A DNA stretch of 64,000 bases from Uranotaenia lowii (GCF_029784155.1 NC_073693.1:356887825-356951824), one strand, 5' to 3'. Counted from the first letter of the stretch, positions 11,561-23,889 are shown. Numbers and translations are program-made. Notes: generated by a model not told the origin, from the sequence alone.

Positions 11561-14500
11561 GATTGAGTTAATGTAGCGCAACAAGTTGCTCAAAGTCCAT
11601 TGTCATGAACTGAGGATTGATTTGAATGATGATTCAAAATCTCGCTTATCCACGTTCGTCTCTCACAAGATTAAACCAAAAACTGATTTGAAGCTTCTAG
11701 TTCAGTGTTGCCACAAATTTGTTTTAATTATTTTTTTAATTTTTACTTTTATTTTGTACATTCTTCATCTCATTTCCACAGGTATATCAAACTCACCTTG
11801 AATATTGGAAATAAGGATCCAAAAAAATGTGTTTTCGCATATTTAAAAATGAGACTTTTGACAGCTTATAAAAGATTGGAACCACTATTTACCACTATTC
11901 TGCATTTGATTGGTTGGCATAAATCTTTGTTTTTTAAATACACTGGGTAAAAAATAGGAAAAAAAACTAAACAAATAAAAAATACAGTAGTATGTACAAA
12001 ATCATCAATAAGCGACATGCAATATTTTCTAAATTTTAAAGAGAAAAAGTAACTTAAGTAATTTAGAGACACATGTAAGAAAAAAGAACAAGTGCGTTCT
12101 CTACCACAGAAACTACTTTCACGTAATACATCCAGCAACTAGTTTGTTCCACTGCTTGACTGCTTCGAAAGCATACTAGTGCTTACCTGTGCAACTACAT
12201 GGTGAGACTGGGTGGTGATTTGTGATAAATTTTCAGTTTTGATTTCGAGTTGTTTCAACTCAAAATTGCTGACTCAACAGCAGCAGCAGCGCATCTAGAC
12301 CGGATGTTGTTGTAGTTGTCGTTTAGTCTAGCGTTGTTGCTCTCTCTTTCGATTGATATTTTGTTTTGTTATTTCAAATTGGGGTTTCGTCGATTTATGA
12401 TGGTTAGTTGAGTTTAGTAGTGCCGCTTAAGGATGATTTGGACAATTTGGATATCGATTTTTCGTTTCGACGTTAAAAAGGTGGTTTTGATGCATAATAA
12501 TGATGAAGATGTTGCATGGTGGACGAACGTTATGACTCGTTTTTTTTTGGTATCGTTACAAACAAATTTATCACCGAATAACATTGAATCGCAGATAGAT
12601 TCGTTTGTTGAGAAATGTTTAATGTGGTAAAATAAGATTTAAGAAATTATATGATTTGGGATCCGAAGAAAGAGAGAGAAATGAAAACGAAAATTACATT
12701 ACTACGAAAGTTATCAAGTAAGAAAGCAGCTGGTGGTGGTTTTACAAAGTTTGCACATTTGAGTGATCGATTTGTTGTTGGTTTTTTTTTATCACTATGG
12801 GCTCAACATTTACGATAAGTTGATACTAAACAATACGGTCGGATTTGGTTTTTGTTTCTTCTACATTTGTGCTCGGAAAGCTTTGTGATTCTACTGTGAG
12901 TGTGTTACGTTGCGAAATCGATTTGGTTTCTTAACAAAAATAGAATTGTATTTTTTGGCCTTTTTTCATCAAGTTTTACAATGAACTGTGAATAAAGCCC
13001 TTCTGGACAGTTAGATCACGTTAGATTTTCTACTACTTTTTTTTGGTTGGCACGGATAGTTATTGAAAAGTTATAACATGGTTCATCATTTTTTTGGTTG
13101 TCCTAAAAAAATCTAATCTACTATGAAAGATGGGATCTTTTTCTGTTCATTTCAGTTTATCATAATTTATAACTATGTCTGTGGAATTATTTACAGTTTT
13201 CTTTCCGACTTTTCACCATATTTCACAACTAATTTGAATGCAATCTGTTTCCTTCGAGTGAAACTAAAAAAAAAAGAACAGATTTCAACATTATCATAAC
13301 CCCAGAGGCGGGTAAAAAACGATCCATGGAAAAGTCACAACTCCATTTTGTTTCGCGTACCATTTTGCGTAACATATTGCAACCCGCCCGGATGCACTCG
13401 GACAAAAATCGTCAAAAAGCAAAACCCGTGGAACAAAAAAACGAAATCTCTGCTGCACCAGCAAATTGCATAAACCGGATCCGGTAGCGACTGTTGTTTT
13501 TTGTTGTTTTCAAAAAAGTTAACGCGCCGCTTCTCTACCCATCTACTTAGTAGCTAGCTAGCTGTCCTACCTTGTTGTTTTGCATAAGCCACGCTGCTGG
13601 TTTGAGCGGAAAAAATTGACTGACGGAAACTTTTCGGTAGCAGATTGTTTCGGTTCCGAAATCAGCTCGGCACACGGTGAGTTAAGTTTAAATTTGGGAT
13701 CGAATTCAACCTTTACAGTTATTTAAAAAAAATTGTTCGATTAATTTCGAAAAAGATTTTTCAAAAGTCAAACTTCATTTGCGGTCAATAAGAAGAGAAT
13801 TTGGGATGCTCTTTCTTGATTATCACGTGCTTCCAGCAACGGAAATCCATTTTTGGGTGCTGTAATAAAACGCCTAAATTTATACTTCAAAAGATGCACA
13901 ATTTATCCTTGAATAGCTGGCGATATAAATCGCCTTTGTGTATGCAATGATTGACTTTAGGCTAGGAAAATAAAGAAAGAGCATGATACACTTTTTTGAA
14001 GTCTCAAAAGAAAATTTCCACTTTTTCAAGCTCTAAAAACAGCGTTTTTATTCCACTGTTTCGAAGTCACAAAGCGCAAAATGAGTGCCACCAGGCGGAA
14101 AAACGTAGTGAAAGTTGAAAAAAAAAAAAAAACAGCGGAAACGCGGCATCTCGCGCAGGGGGAAGAGATGCAGCAATTGGCATTCTTTAGATTTACAAGT
14201 TCTGGTTGTTGCGATTTTTGTTTCCGCTGTGGAATTTCATTCGCGAAAACGGGAATGATTTACCGGTACCTGGCTGGCGGTATTTTTTTTCTCTGTCATT
14301 CTTCAACTTTCCCACGAAAGTTGAAAGTTTTCCTCCCGGTATTGTGCGGTTCCGTACTGTTAAGCAGGGTAATTTTTCGAATGCAATTTGCCTTCCGCTT
14401 CTCACAGGAAGGAACGATAAAAAATTGCTCGAATGTGGTTCAAAATATGGTAATATTGGGTGATGAAAATGCACTTTCTTTCTGTCACTCTGTTACTGGA

Positions 14501-15224
14501 TTTGATAAGTTGTTCCGCCTGACGATTCTGAATTAATTTTATACCATCACCGTCCGTTTCTGACCTTTGAAATATGATCTCAATTTGAGAAGCCTTTTCT
14601 TAAAAAAGTTTAAAATTTTTATTTATTTTCAAACTTGATTTTAATCTGTTGATCCCCAAAGCAAAAGAAACCTCTATAAGTTAGTCTCGCTTTTTACCGG
14701 ACAAACAACCCCGGTGAAAGTCAAACTTTTAGGGTGGACTCGAACCGTAATCCTTCTGAAAGGTTCCTGCAGTTCCTACACCTTGCCGCGGACACTTATT
14801 TCCGACAATTTTATGTGCTTTTCCGGAATTCGTACTAATTAGCGAGCCTGCAAAGAGCGGTACAAAAAGGGCTTCTCGGACTGCAAGCAGGCAGCACAAA
14901 TTTTAGGGCTGTTTTCCTCTAAAAAGAAAAACAAAACAGAAAAAACACAGCTCTCTCTTTAGTCTTTAGTGAATTTTAAACCCGTGAAAAGTTATGAACT
15001 TGCTTCCTGGAGGACAGGAGGGATTTGGAAAAAGTTATGTTGCCGTTGCTGTTTGCTGTCTTCTGTTATAGTTTTTAATTGTTTCGCCAACTTCCGTGGA
15101 AGTAATCCCTTTGCACAGACAAGTCGATTCAAGTCGCAATGGCAAAAATTATCAAAAATAAGAACATATTTTTGGAAATGAATTTAACGCCTTTGTAGAG
15201 GCAAGATTTTTACCATAATTTTTA
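11561..15224. other. intronic AT-rich sequence without recognised features
   Basis: There are scattered open frames (for example 14081-14536, plus) with low-complexity coding and no family resemblance. A CAGCAG run lies near 12282. A GTGAGT donor-like site at 13677-13682 follows a GC-richer stretch, but no open frame or promoter supports an exon. I see no mobile element termini. Confidence 0.35.
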
Positions 15225-18200
15225 GTCTAAATATTAAATTTCGAATTTCGAGTTTGGATTTCAATTCCTAATTGCGAGCCTGAATTTCGAGCCCAAAATT
15301 TGAGTACAAATTTTGAGTTTTAATTTGATAACCAAATTTTAGGTTCAAATTTCGACTCAGAATTTCAAGTTTGAATTTCAAGACCTAGCTTCGAGTTCAA
15401 ACCTTTAGTCCACGAGTTAAAAATATCGAATGGAAATTTCAAGACCAAACTTTGAGTCGGAGTCTCAATTCGATATTATAAGTATATTTCAAATCCGAAT
15501 TCTGAGTTCAACTTTCTAACTCGAGTTTAGAGTTTGAATTTTAATTAAGAGTTCGAATTTAAAGTCCAATTTTCGAGTTTGAATTTTAATCCCGACTTTT
15601 AAATTGAACCTCAACTTTGAGGTCTAATTTCGAGTCTTAGTTCTAAGTCCAAACTGTGAGTCTGAATCTCAAATTCGAATTCAGGATGAGAATTTCTATT
15701 AAGAAACAGGTTCGAATTGCGAATTCAAATCATGACTAAGAATTTCGAGCACAAACTTCGAGATCGAATCGAGAGTCAAAACTTCGAGCTCGAATTCCAA
15801 GTTCTGGTTCGAGATTGGATTTGGGTTTTAAGTATCAAGCCCAAATTTCATTCCGGATTTCACAATTCCCGGATTTCTAGACCAAACTTTGAGTCGAAGC
15901 CGTAATTAGAAATTTTGAGTCCAAATATCAGTTCGAATATTCTTAAATTTCAAATCCTTATTCTAAGACAACTTTTAAGCTGGAATTAATAGTTCGAATT
16001 TTAAGTCCCAATTTAGAGTCTGAATCTCAAAATCAGGATTTCTATTAAGAAATTTGGATTCCGCATTATAAGTCCGAATCTCGATTCCGCATTTTGAGTT
16101 TTGAGTTCAGATTTTCAAGTTGGAATTTCGTGTTAAATTCGAGTCGAAAACCGTTCCTCAATTTCAGATTCGATTTCCAAGTCCAAGTTTTGAGTCTGAA
16201 TTTCAATTCAGTCCGAAGTTTGAAACTTTATCACGAGTTCAAATTTTTCAATCCGATGACAGGAATCAAAACTAAGAATTTCGAGTACAAACTTCGAGAT
16301 CAAATCGAGAGTTTTTTCCGAGTCCTAGTTTCGAGATCAAATATTGGTTTACAGCATCAAGCTCAAATTTCGAGTCCAGATCTCGATTCCGATCGAATCG
16401 CGAGACCGAATTTGGAATTGGAATTGGAATGATTATGAATATTGAATTTGGAATCTTAATTCTAGATTTCAAGTCAAAACTTCTAGCCGGAATTTCGAGT
16501 TCAAATTTCAAGTCCGAATTGCGTGTTTAAATTTCAAGCCTAAAATTTGAGTATAAATTTCGGGTCTGAATTTGATATCATAAATTTGGAGTGCACATTT
16601 TAAGTTCAAATTTCGAGTCGGAATTTTGAGTTTGAATTTCAAGACCTAGCTTCGAGTTCAAATTTTGAGTCCACACTACGAGTTACAAAATCGAATGGAA
16701 TTTTCATGACCAAATTTCGAGTTCGGATTTCAAGGCCAAACTTTGAGTCGAAGTCTCAATTCGAAATTTTGAGGGTATATATTTGGAGTCCAAATTTTGA
16801 ATTCAAATTCTTATTCTGAGTTCAACTTTTAAAACGAAATTAAAGTTCGAATTTCGATTTCAAACTTGAAGTCTGAAATTTAAGTCCAATTTTCGAGTTT
16901 GAATTTTAAGCTCGACTTTCAAGCATCGAACATCAATTTCGAGGTCTGATTTCAAGTCCTAGTTTCGAGTCCTAACTGCGAGTCAGAATCTAAAATTCGA
17001 ATTGAGAATTTCTATTCAGAAACTTCGATTCTGCATTTTGACTCCAAATTTCGATTCCAAATTTGAAGTCTGAATTTCGAGTTAGAATTTCAAGTTGAAA
17101 TTTCGTGTCAAATTCGGGATGAAGACCGTTTCTAAATTACGGGAAGTCCTAGTTTCGAGATTGAATTTTGTTTTCAAGTGTTATGCCCAAATATCGAGTC
17201 CAGATATCGAGACCGAATTTGAAAAACGAATTTCGAGTTCGAATTTGAAGTCATAACTTTGTTTCTAACGGTTGAATTTAAACTCTGAATTCGAATTTCG
17301 TGTCTAACTTTTGAATTTTGAACTTTTTAATTCAGAATTTAAAATTGAAAATCGAGTTTTGAGTCTCATCATCGTGTCCAAATTTTGAGCATAAATTTCT
17401 AGTTCGAATTTTGAGTGCTAGTTTAGTTTCGAGTTCGAATTTAGAGTCCAAGTGTCAAATTCAAAATTTCCAATCCTGGGTCCAAGCTGTGAGTCTGAAT
17501 CTCAAATTCGAATTCAGGATGAGAATTTCTATTATGAGACTTCGATTCCACACTTTGACTCCAAATCTCGATTCCAAACTTTGGAGTCTGAATTTGAAGT
17601 TCGAATTTCGAGTTGGAATTTCGAGTCAAATTCGGGATGAATACTCGTCTCTAAATTCCGGGTTCGAATTCCAAGTTTTGCGTCCGAACTTCGATTCAGT
17701 TCGAAATTCGAAACCTTATCACGAGTTCAAATTTTGCAATCCAATTACAGGTTCGAATTGCGAGTTCAAATCAAGACTAATAATTTCGAGTACAAACCTT
17801 GAGATCGAATCAAGAATCCTCGTTTCGAGTTTTAATTTTGGTTTGAAGTATCAAGGCCAAATTACGAGTCCAGATTTCGAGTCCAAACTAATCCCGAGAC
17901 CGAATTTGGAATGCGAATTTTGAGTCCGAATTTAAACTCTTAACTTTGGATCTAACTGTTGAAAGTTTGAATCCAAATTTCGGATCCGAAAAGTGTCGAA
18001 TGCGAAATTTTTAATCCTGGGTTCAAACTGTGAGCCTGTGTATCTAATTCGAATTCAGAATAAGAATTTCTATAAAAAAAACTCCAAATCTCGATTTCAA
18101 ATCTTGGAGTTTGAATTTCAAGTTCGAATTTTGAGTTTGAATTTCGTTCCTGAATTCCGGGTCAAAATTTCGAGTCCAAGTTTTGAGTCCGAATTTCGAT

Positions 18201-19130
18201 TCAGTCCATAATTCGAAACCTTATCACGAGTTCAAAATTTTAAATCCGATTACAGGTTCGAATTGCGAGTTCAAATCATGACTAAGAATTTCGAGTACAA
18301 ACTTCGAGATCGAATAAAGTGTCACAATGTCGAGCCCGAATTCCAAGTTCTAGATTCGAGATTAATTTTCGAGTCCAGATCTCCAGTTCAATCGCATCGC
18401 GAGATTTGTAAAACGAATTTCGAGTCCCGATTGGATCCGACTGTTCTGAATCCAAATTCCGGATCTAATTTTTGAACTCTAATTCCTAATAAAAATACTG
18501 AATTTTTAATTCAGAATTTAAATTTGAAAATCGTATTTTGAGTCTCGTCTCCGAGTTCAAATTTTGAGTCAATTTTGAGTACAAATTTCGAGTCCAAATT
18601 TAGAGTCCAATTGTCGAACTCGAAATTTCTAACCCGAATTTGATTAGTAAATTCCTCGAACTTCAAGTTTGAATTTTAATTCAAAATTTCAAGACCAAAT
18701 TATGAGGTACGGAATCACAATTTCAATTCTTCACTCGAATTCTGAATCCAAATGTCTTCCTCAAACTTCTAGTCCAAATTCTGAATCCGGTTTTTAAATA
18801 AAAATCGGACTTCTGCATTCGAATCCTAAGTCCGTTTATTTTGAATTGATATTCTGAATTTCAATTCTTTAAACTAATTTGTCCGAGTCGGAGTTCATTA
18901 TGAATCCGAATTTTATGTTCGAATTCTGAATCCAAATTCTGATTCCAAAGCCTGAGTACGAAGTCTAAATTTAAATCCAAGGCCCGAATTTAGAATTTAG
19001 TTAGAACCCTGAATTGTAATTCTGAGTCTGAGTTCCGGATCAGAATGAGTTTCGAGTCAAGATTTGGAGTTTGAATCTTTCCGATTTCGAGACCAAATTT
19101 CTTATTCCGAATTTAAAGTTCGTTCGTGTG
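15225..19130. repeat. 3.9-kb degenerate tandem repeat, about 12-bp unit (GAATTTCGAGTC-like)
   Basis: Words such as AATTTCGAGTTC, AAATTTTGAGTCC and GAATTTCGAGTC recur about every 12 bases throughout. Single copies are strongly diverged, so the array is old. Longer blocks repeat within it. A segment containing AATTGCGAGTTCAAAT and then TTTCGAGTACAAA recurs near 15715, 17755 and 18256, with a partial match near 16265. A second block around TTCAGGATGAGAATTTCTAT recurs near 15682, 17514 and 18054. Open frames inside are by-products of the repeat. Confidence 0.85.
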
Positions 19131-19560
19131 GATCAAAGTGGAATTCCTTGATATTGGATGCAAGGATTCTAGAACCAACTCCGGATTGTTCGTTGCCCGA
19201 TTGGGTTGAAACTTTCCATTAGGGCCATCATCCGTCGGTTTTGATCAGAAAGTAGCTTGTTCTGCTCCAGAATGGTTAGGAAAATTTCCTCCATGCGCCT
19301 TCCAGAAGATTCTCCTTCGTTGGACTTGAACATCTTGAGGTGTGGGTTTGAAAATCTCGTCGCCAAATATTGTATTCACAAAGAGAGGTTTGCGAATATG
19401 ACTTTATTCTTCAAATGGTGATTACAGGATGAATGAGAAATCTTTTCAGTCGAATCCTGATTGCTATGATTTGACCTAATTCGAATATCTTTTGGGAAGA
19501 ATGACAGCTTGCTGTTAAATTCCTTGAAAAAAAAAATAATTCGAATATTGGATTACTATG
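19131..19560 (-). mobile_element. Gypsy stub: end of 5' LTR, primer-binding site and start of gag
   Basis: On the minus strand an AATAAAGTC-containing LTR end is followed by TTTGGCGACGAG near 19357-19368, the usual form of a Ty3/Gypsy primer-binding site. A short leader then precedes an ATG at 19331-19333. That frame runs 54 residues (MFKSNEGESSGRR, then a Gln/Asn-rich helix of the kind at the start of insect Gypsy gag) to a stop at 19169. The rest of the element is gone. It interrupts the 12-bp repeat field. Confidence 0.6.
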
Positions 19561-19760
19561 ATTGCATGTGATAACACTAATTTGGAATCCTGAATCCAAA
19601 TTCTGAGCCCGAGTGTTGAATTCCATTATGAATCCGAATTTTAAGTTCGCATTCTGAATCCCAATTCTAATTCCAAATCCTGAGTACGAAGTCCAGATTT
19701 AAATGTTTGGCTAGAATTTTGAGAATTGAATCTTAAATTTTGAATTCTTTTTTTTTGAAA
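19561..19760. repeat. right-hand remnant of the degenerate 12-bp repeat
   Basis: The words GAATCCAAATTCTGA and TTCGCATTCTGAATCC continue the repeat after the Gypsy stub, which shows the stub sits within the array. Confidence 0.6.
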
Positions 19761-21301
19761 TATGGACTTAGTCATTAAAAAAAATTTTATAGAAAAAAAG
19801 GTAAACCCTTCTTGTCTGTGATCTTATCTCCAAGTAAAAATCGGCACCGGAATAATTGCTGTTAGCGCCATCTAATGTTTTGCTGTTTATGAGTGTTAGA
19901 TGTTATGTCGGCGATTAAGTGCGCCATTTTTCATTTGCCGCCGGCCTCTTGGACTCTTCTTATATTTTTGTTCGCAATTCTGCAATCACATTCTAGCAGC
20001 TGTTTTGTCCCGACTTAGTTGGTTGATGCCCAGCCAGACTTTTCCTGCTTTTTTATAAATAAAAGATGAGCTCTGGTGCTGCGCGGCTTAACACGCGGAA
20101 ACTTTCATTCTTGAGGCGAAGAAAGGTGAAAAAAAGTTAATTGCCGAGAATTCAACGAGAGCTTGGAAAGGGGAAAAAAGTGCTCTAAAGATGAAATCTT
20201 ACCAAAAGGCTGTACAATTGCCAACCGACCCTTGGAAGATGTGTTAGTTTTTAATTAGATTTTTCTTCGCTTTTCCTCGGTGGCTTGTGGTCTGACTCGT
20301 AAAAAGAAGTGAGTTAAGTCCCGGTTTCTGGTGCTTTTCCTGGCGGCCTTTCAGCTTGACTTTTTTTTCCAAAATATTATCCCTTAGACTTATTGAGTTT
20401 TATATTTCATTTTAAGGTAAAAACTTTCCAGTTAAATCATTAGAACAAAATTTCCAAAAAGAAAGTAGTATAATGTTGCTCTAAAATCGAGAAATATGAA
20501 GAGCATTTCTTTTGTCTTTTTTTAATCAGAGTTTCCAGTCAAGCTGAGTCAGTTTAATTTTTCCCAAGAGAAAAATTCACATCCAAGAATTTTTCATGAG
20601 CTTACATTGGCTTCTGCCGTTTTACAGAGTTTTTTTTCCGTCAAGCAACTTTATTCTGCGTGCTCATTTGCAAAAAAGGTAAGTTAGGTGACCTTAGAGA
20701 AATGACTGTTATCTGCAGGATTCCGAAAACTTTGAAATAAACTATCTTGAGACGGGTAAATTAAGTTACTTATCATCGCGGTGTGAAGAAGAAGGTTTTT
20801 CTGCTCTAAGACTGGTGTAAATTGAAGGAGTTAAAATTTGCGTCTTTTCTGCTACCACACTATAAGAAGCCTTAACCGGTAATTCCCTTAAGCTTAAACC
20901 GTAGGTTTCTAGTTTTTATCGTGCTAAGAGATTTTTGATAGCTTTTTTGTGTTGCTCTGACTCAAGTACCACACTCGCTTTCCACGCGTCGTTGTCTTTC
21001 ACTCGCTCGATTAGTTTTCATGTTTTACTGCGTTAGATTTTTGTCTCAAAATTTCCCACATATCCTTTTCTGTCTCTCGTATTCACTTTCGCTCATGCGG
21101 CGGTTTAGTTTGTGAGTTTTGTTTAATTTTTTTATCTGTTTTTACCTTCTTAACTTTTTTTTGTTATCTTAGGGGGAATCAAGGTTCATCCTAATTAGTT
21201 AGTAGTTGTTGTGGTTAGTACGACGAACACGAAGACGTCGCGGCGGGCGACGTCGAGACTTATCTTATGCTAACGGTGTAATCCCTGGCCAGGGCTCTTA
21301 C
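19761..21301. other. intronic sequence upstream of the last lipophorin receptor intron donor
   Basis: This is AT-rich sequence with no credible open frame or terminal repeats. Directly after VGEE (21302), read-through of the donor would add VRALARDYTVSIR and stop at about 21260, so a retained-intron isoform with a different C-terminus is formally possible. Confidence 0.4.
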
Positions 21302-21451
21302 CTCTTCGCCGACGGTGCTCGGGTACATGCGGTTGGGCAGGTTCTTCTCCAGGCTGAACTGGTCCTCGGTCGTCTTCCGATACACCGGATTGTCGAAGTT
21401 CATCGAGGTGCTGTTCCGGTGCACGTGATGCCGGTAGATTAGGTAGGTGAC
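21302..21451 (-). CDS. LpR: lipophorin receptor, cytoplasmic-tail exon with NPVY endocytosis signal
   Basis: This 150-nt phase-0 exon encodes 50 residues from VTYLIYRHHV to STVGEE. The CAACAG acceptor at 21452-21457 follows a long pyrimidine tract, and the donor GTAAGA is at 21296-21301. The tail contains NFDNPVYRKTTEDQFSLEKN. FDNPVY is the clathrin-adaptor (PTB-domain) internalisation motif of the LDL-receptor family, and its continuation into RKTTEDQFSLEKN is typical of insect lipophorin receptors. The protein would sit in the plasma membrane and internalise the lipid carrier lipophorin. The upstream neighbour exon supplies the transmembrane helix. A vitellogenin receptor or other LRP would have a different tail, so I consider the call strong. 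Confidence 0.88.
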
Positions 21452-21523
21452 CTGTTGAAAAAAAAAAAGAATTTTCCAAATCAATTTCCTCAAAAATCTT
21501 GGTAAAGAGTGTCATCAACTTAC

Positions 21524-21645
21524 CCCGAACAGGGCGATCACGAACAGGGAAACGATGCCGATGGCAATTAGCGCCACAAGTCCGGAATCGTTCTCGACCA
21601 GGCCTGGCTGGATGATGGTGCCGTCGGTTCCGTTGCGCATGGTTG
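21524..21645 (-). CDS. LpR: lipophorin receptor, transmembrane exon
   Basis: This 122-nt exon runs from a TTTTCCACAG acceptor (21646-21655) to a GTAAGT donor (21518-21523). It starts with two bases of a split codon and ends in phase 0. It encodes a short extracellular stalk (TMRNGTDGTIIQ, with a possible N-glycosylation site at NGT) and the membrane helix LVALIAIGIVSLFVIALFG. The next exon follows after only 72 bp. The preceding exons (ligand-binding LDLa repeats, EGF modules and the YWTD propeller) should lie at higher coordinates on the same strand, but I did not find them in this window. Confidence 0.82.
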
Positions 21646-21861
21646 CTGTGGAAAAGAAGACGCATCGATTTAGTGGATGAATGCAAAATTTGTTGGACAA
21701 ATTTCCATAGCGATTAGAAATTAACCAAAACCCTGTATAGAGAAAAATAAGAACATAAATTTAACTTATCGAAAATAATAACATAAAAAACATAAAACTA
21801 GTTAATTTAAAGAGAAATTTTAATAAAATTTTAACTTGACGACACGGAGAAGACACTAGAA

Positions 21862-21941
21862 CAGGGGTGGGAAACCTTTTGATCCAATTTGAATTTGTAA
21901 ACTTTTCGGTGGGCAGCACTAAAAAGGACATTTATTAACTA
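21862..21941 (+). mobile_element. possible hAT-type element terminus
   Basis: CAGGGGTGGGAAACC at 21862 looks like the CAGGGGTGGGCAA-type ends of many hAT elements. No matching opposite end was found, and the segment is cut after 80 bp by another repeat. Confidence 0.35.
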
Positions 21942-22224
21942 CTAGCTGATTTTACCCGGCCTTGCTCGGTTTCACATATATTAATTGAAATGAGTCGTTT
22001 GACTTTTTGAAATTTTGATAGCTTTTTGTTCATCATCATAACAAATTGGACCATGTTTGGCCATGTGAGCTTTGTTAGTCTTCTTAAAGTTGTAATTGGG
22101 ATTATTAGCAAAGTTTATCGTTTTCATATTATTGAAATACTAATAGTTTTTAGGATTTCTAATAGAAATCTGAAATAATTTCCCTTGAATGCTTATCCAT
22201 TTTATCACGAAAAACATTTCAATC

Positions 22225-22690
22225 TAAGGTTGCCAGGTTGCCCGGATTTATCCGGATTTGCTAGAACATTTGAATCAAATCTTGAAGTACCGGTCTGGCC
22301 CGGTTTCCCGGATTTTGTTGCAAAAAGCCCGAATTTATTCACATCATTTTTTAAACGTAACATTAACTGAGATTTTATAATTATTATATTTTTTTTCATT
22401 TTTACGTTCAAAAAGAAGTTTTAAATGGCAAGTTTTAGAAATAATCATAACTCATGTTTGGAAGCTTGATATACAATTTAAAATCTGCTGATGCGGTTTG
22501 TTGAAAACAAACATTGCAAGTATATTTTACGTTATATTTACTAAATAATTTCACGGTTTTGACCAAGTTTGCCCGGATATTACCAGGATATCGGTTTGAA
22601 GATATTAAAATCAAATGCTGGATTTGGGCAGGTTTTTCGAAAAAATTGGCCGGATTTGTCCGGTCCCGATACTGCAATTCTGGCAATCTT
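22225..22690. mobile_element. small MITE with GGTTGCCAG-type inverted ends
   Basis: AAGGTTGCCAGGTTGCCCGG near 22226 is mirrored by GGACCGGACAAATCCGG-type sequence and a GGCAATCTT end near 22690 on the other strand. The interior is rich in repeated CCGGATTT words. It lies inside interspersed repeat copy 1. Confidence 0.45.
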
Positions 22691-22878
22691 ATTTTACACC
22701 TACCATTTTTAAGGAAGCTTGAATTGAAATATTTTTTTTTTCATCAATTGTACTTTGAAATTTCTAAATAGACGGCAATTCTGGGAACCTTATTTTACAC
22801 CCACCATTTTTTTGGAAGCTTGAATTGAATTACTCTTTTTTTTCATCAATTGTACTTAAAAATTTCTAAATAGATTTC
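22672..22878. repeat. direct duplication, about 103-bp unit, two copies
   Basis: A block starting GCAATTCTGG and containing TTATTTTACACC, GGAAGCTTGAATTGAA and TTTCATCAATTGTACTT occurs at 22674 and again at 22775 with few changes. It spans the right end of the GGTTGCCAG MITE and may reflect a duplicated end. Confidence 0.65.
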
Positions 22879-23889
22879 CGCTGAAACCTCATAAAAGACT
22901 TTCTCTGCATGTTTTCAATGTGCTTTTTAAGTTCTTATAATTAGATGGTAGAATTAAACACATCGATGATCAATTATAACTTAAAATTTAAAAATTTACA
23001 AATGAAATTGAATTGTACAAAACTTAAAACTTCATATTAAATTACAAAAAGTCTCGTGCGTTGGATTTGGTTTTAATTTTTTGCATAAAATGAACGTTTA
23101 ATTGTCTAATTCCTATTGTAAATTAAATTCCTACACGGCAATTAAAGTGTTGAGATCGCAGTCTTGAACTTGAGATCTCAGCCTTAAATTTTAATCTAAT
23201 AAACAATAAACTTACAACCCTCAGTTTAATTATTTGTTTTCCTATGAGAAGTTCCGAAAATATGAAAATGGTTGGTTCCTATAAGCTGGAACATTAGTTT
23301 TCAGTCCAAATAGTTATTCAACTGAAGAAGTCAATTCATAATGAACATGAACTAATGTATCCATACTTTACACACTGCATATTCTAGTAGATTCTCAACC
23401 ACTGTTTTTCTCAATATATTTCTAACAGGCGAGTAGTTTTTTCTATCCTTAATGAAGGCTCATTATTGCAATCAAATGCCTCGCACCGGTACCACGTGCT
23501 TTGAACAGTAGAAGGAAAAAAACACCCGCCAAAATTTCTCCTTTAAAATTATTTATGCTCAGCAAGCTTTGATTTGCTTTCCATTACACGTGAACTTTGG
23601 ATGGTCGTTTCTAATACCTGGCCCATGGTGATGATGAAAACAATCCCGCCTAAGGAAACGAAAATCGGCTGGAAAAATGGGTGCCATGACTTTTGGTTTG
23701 TGGGAAAAAAACGAAAGTTGTATGGGAGGGTCCCTTTTCTAAGGTGGGAGGGGCTCAGAACTATTACTAAAACCTTACCCTGGTCCAACTACATCTCTAC
23801 TACAAATTTCAAGCTGATCGGTTAAGCGGTGTCGATTTGTATAAGGTGCATACAAACATATATAGTCCAACTCATCTTTATATATTAGA

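Larger units (their letters stand above)
3842..21301 (-). other. giant last intron of the lipophorin receptor gene, filled with mobile elements
   Basis: The donor GTAAGA at 21296-21301 and the acceptor at 3842-3843 (both minus strand) bound about 17.46 kb. Inside are two Ty3/Gypsy remnants, at least three LINE fragments, a Gypsy LTR/gag stub and a 3.9-kb degenerate 12-bp repeat. Sequence at 3842-4329 and 4661-5499 is AT-rich and shows nothing I can name. The intron call is an inference from the in-frame exon join. Confidence 0.65.
21942..23887. mobile_element. interspersed repeat, copy 1 (CTAGCTGA... to ...TATATA family)
   Basis: It starts CTAGCTGATTTTACCCGGCC and ends in an AT-rich ATATATA tail just before the next copy. 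Its last approximately 280 bp (23600-23880, including CCATGACTTTTGGTTTG and GATCGGTTAAGCGG) matches the equivalent part of copy 2 (26200-26450). Such CTAGCTGACCC-starting repeats are common across insects. I could not assign a transposon class. No protein is encoded. Confidence 0.6.

Noticed and set aside
12170..12340. Possible alternative receptor exon with a GTAAGC donor on the minus strand
   Set aside because: Any acceptor I could pair with it gives an immediate stop, and it has no resemblance to receptor tails.
14081..14536. Plus-strand frame of 151 codons in the giant intron
   Set aside because: It has low-complexity Lys runs, a competing open frame on the other strand and no family resemblance.
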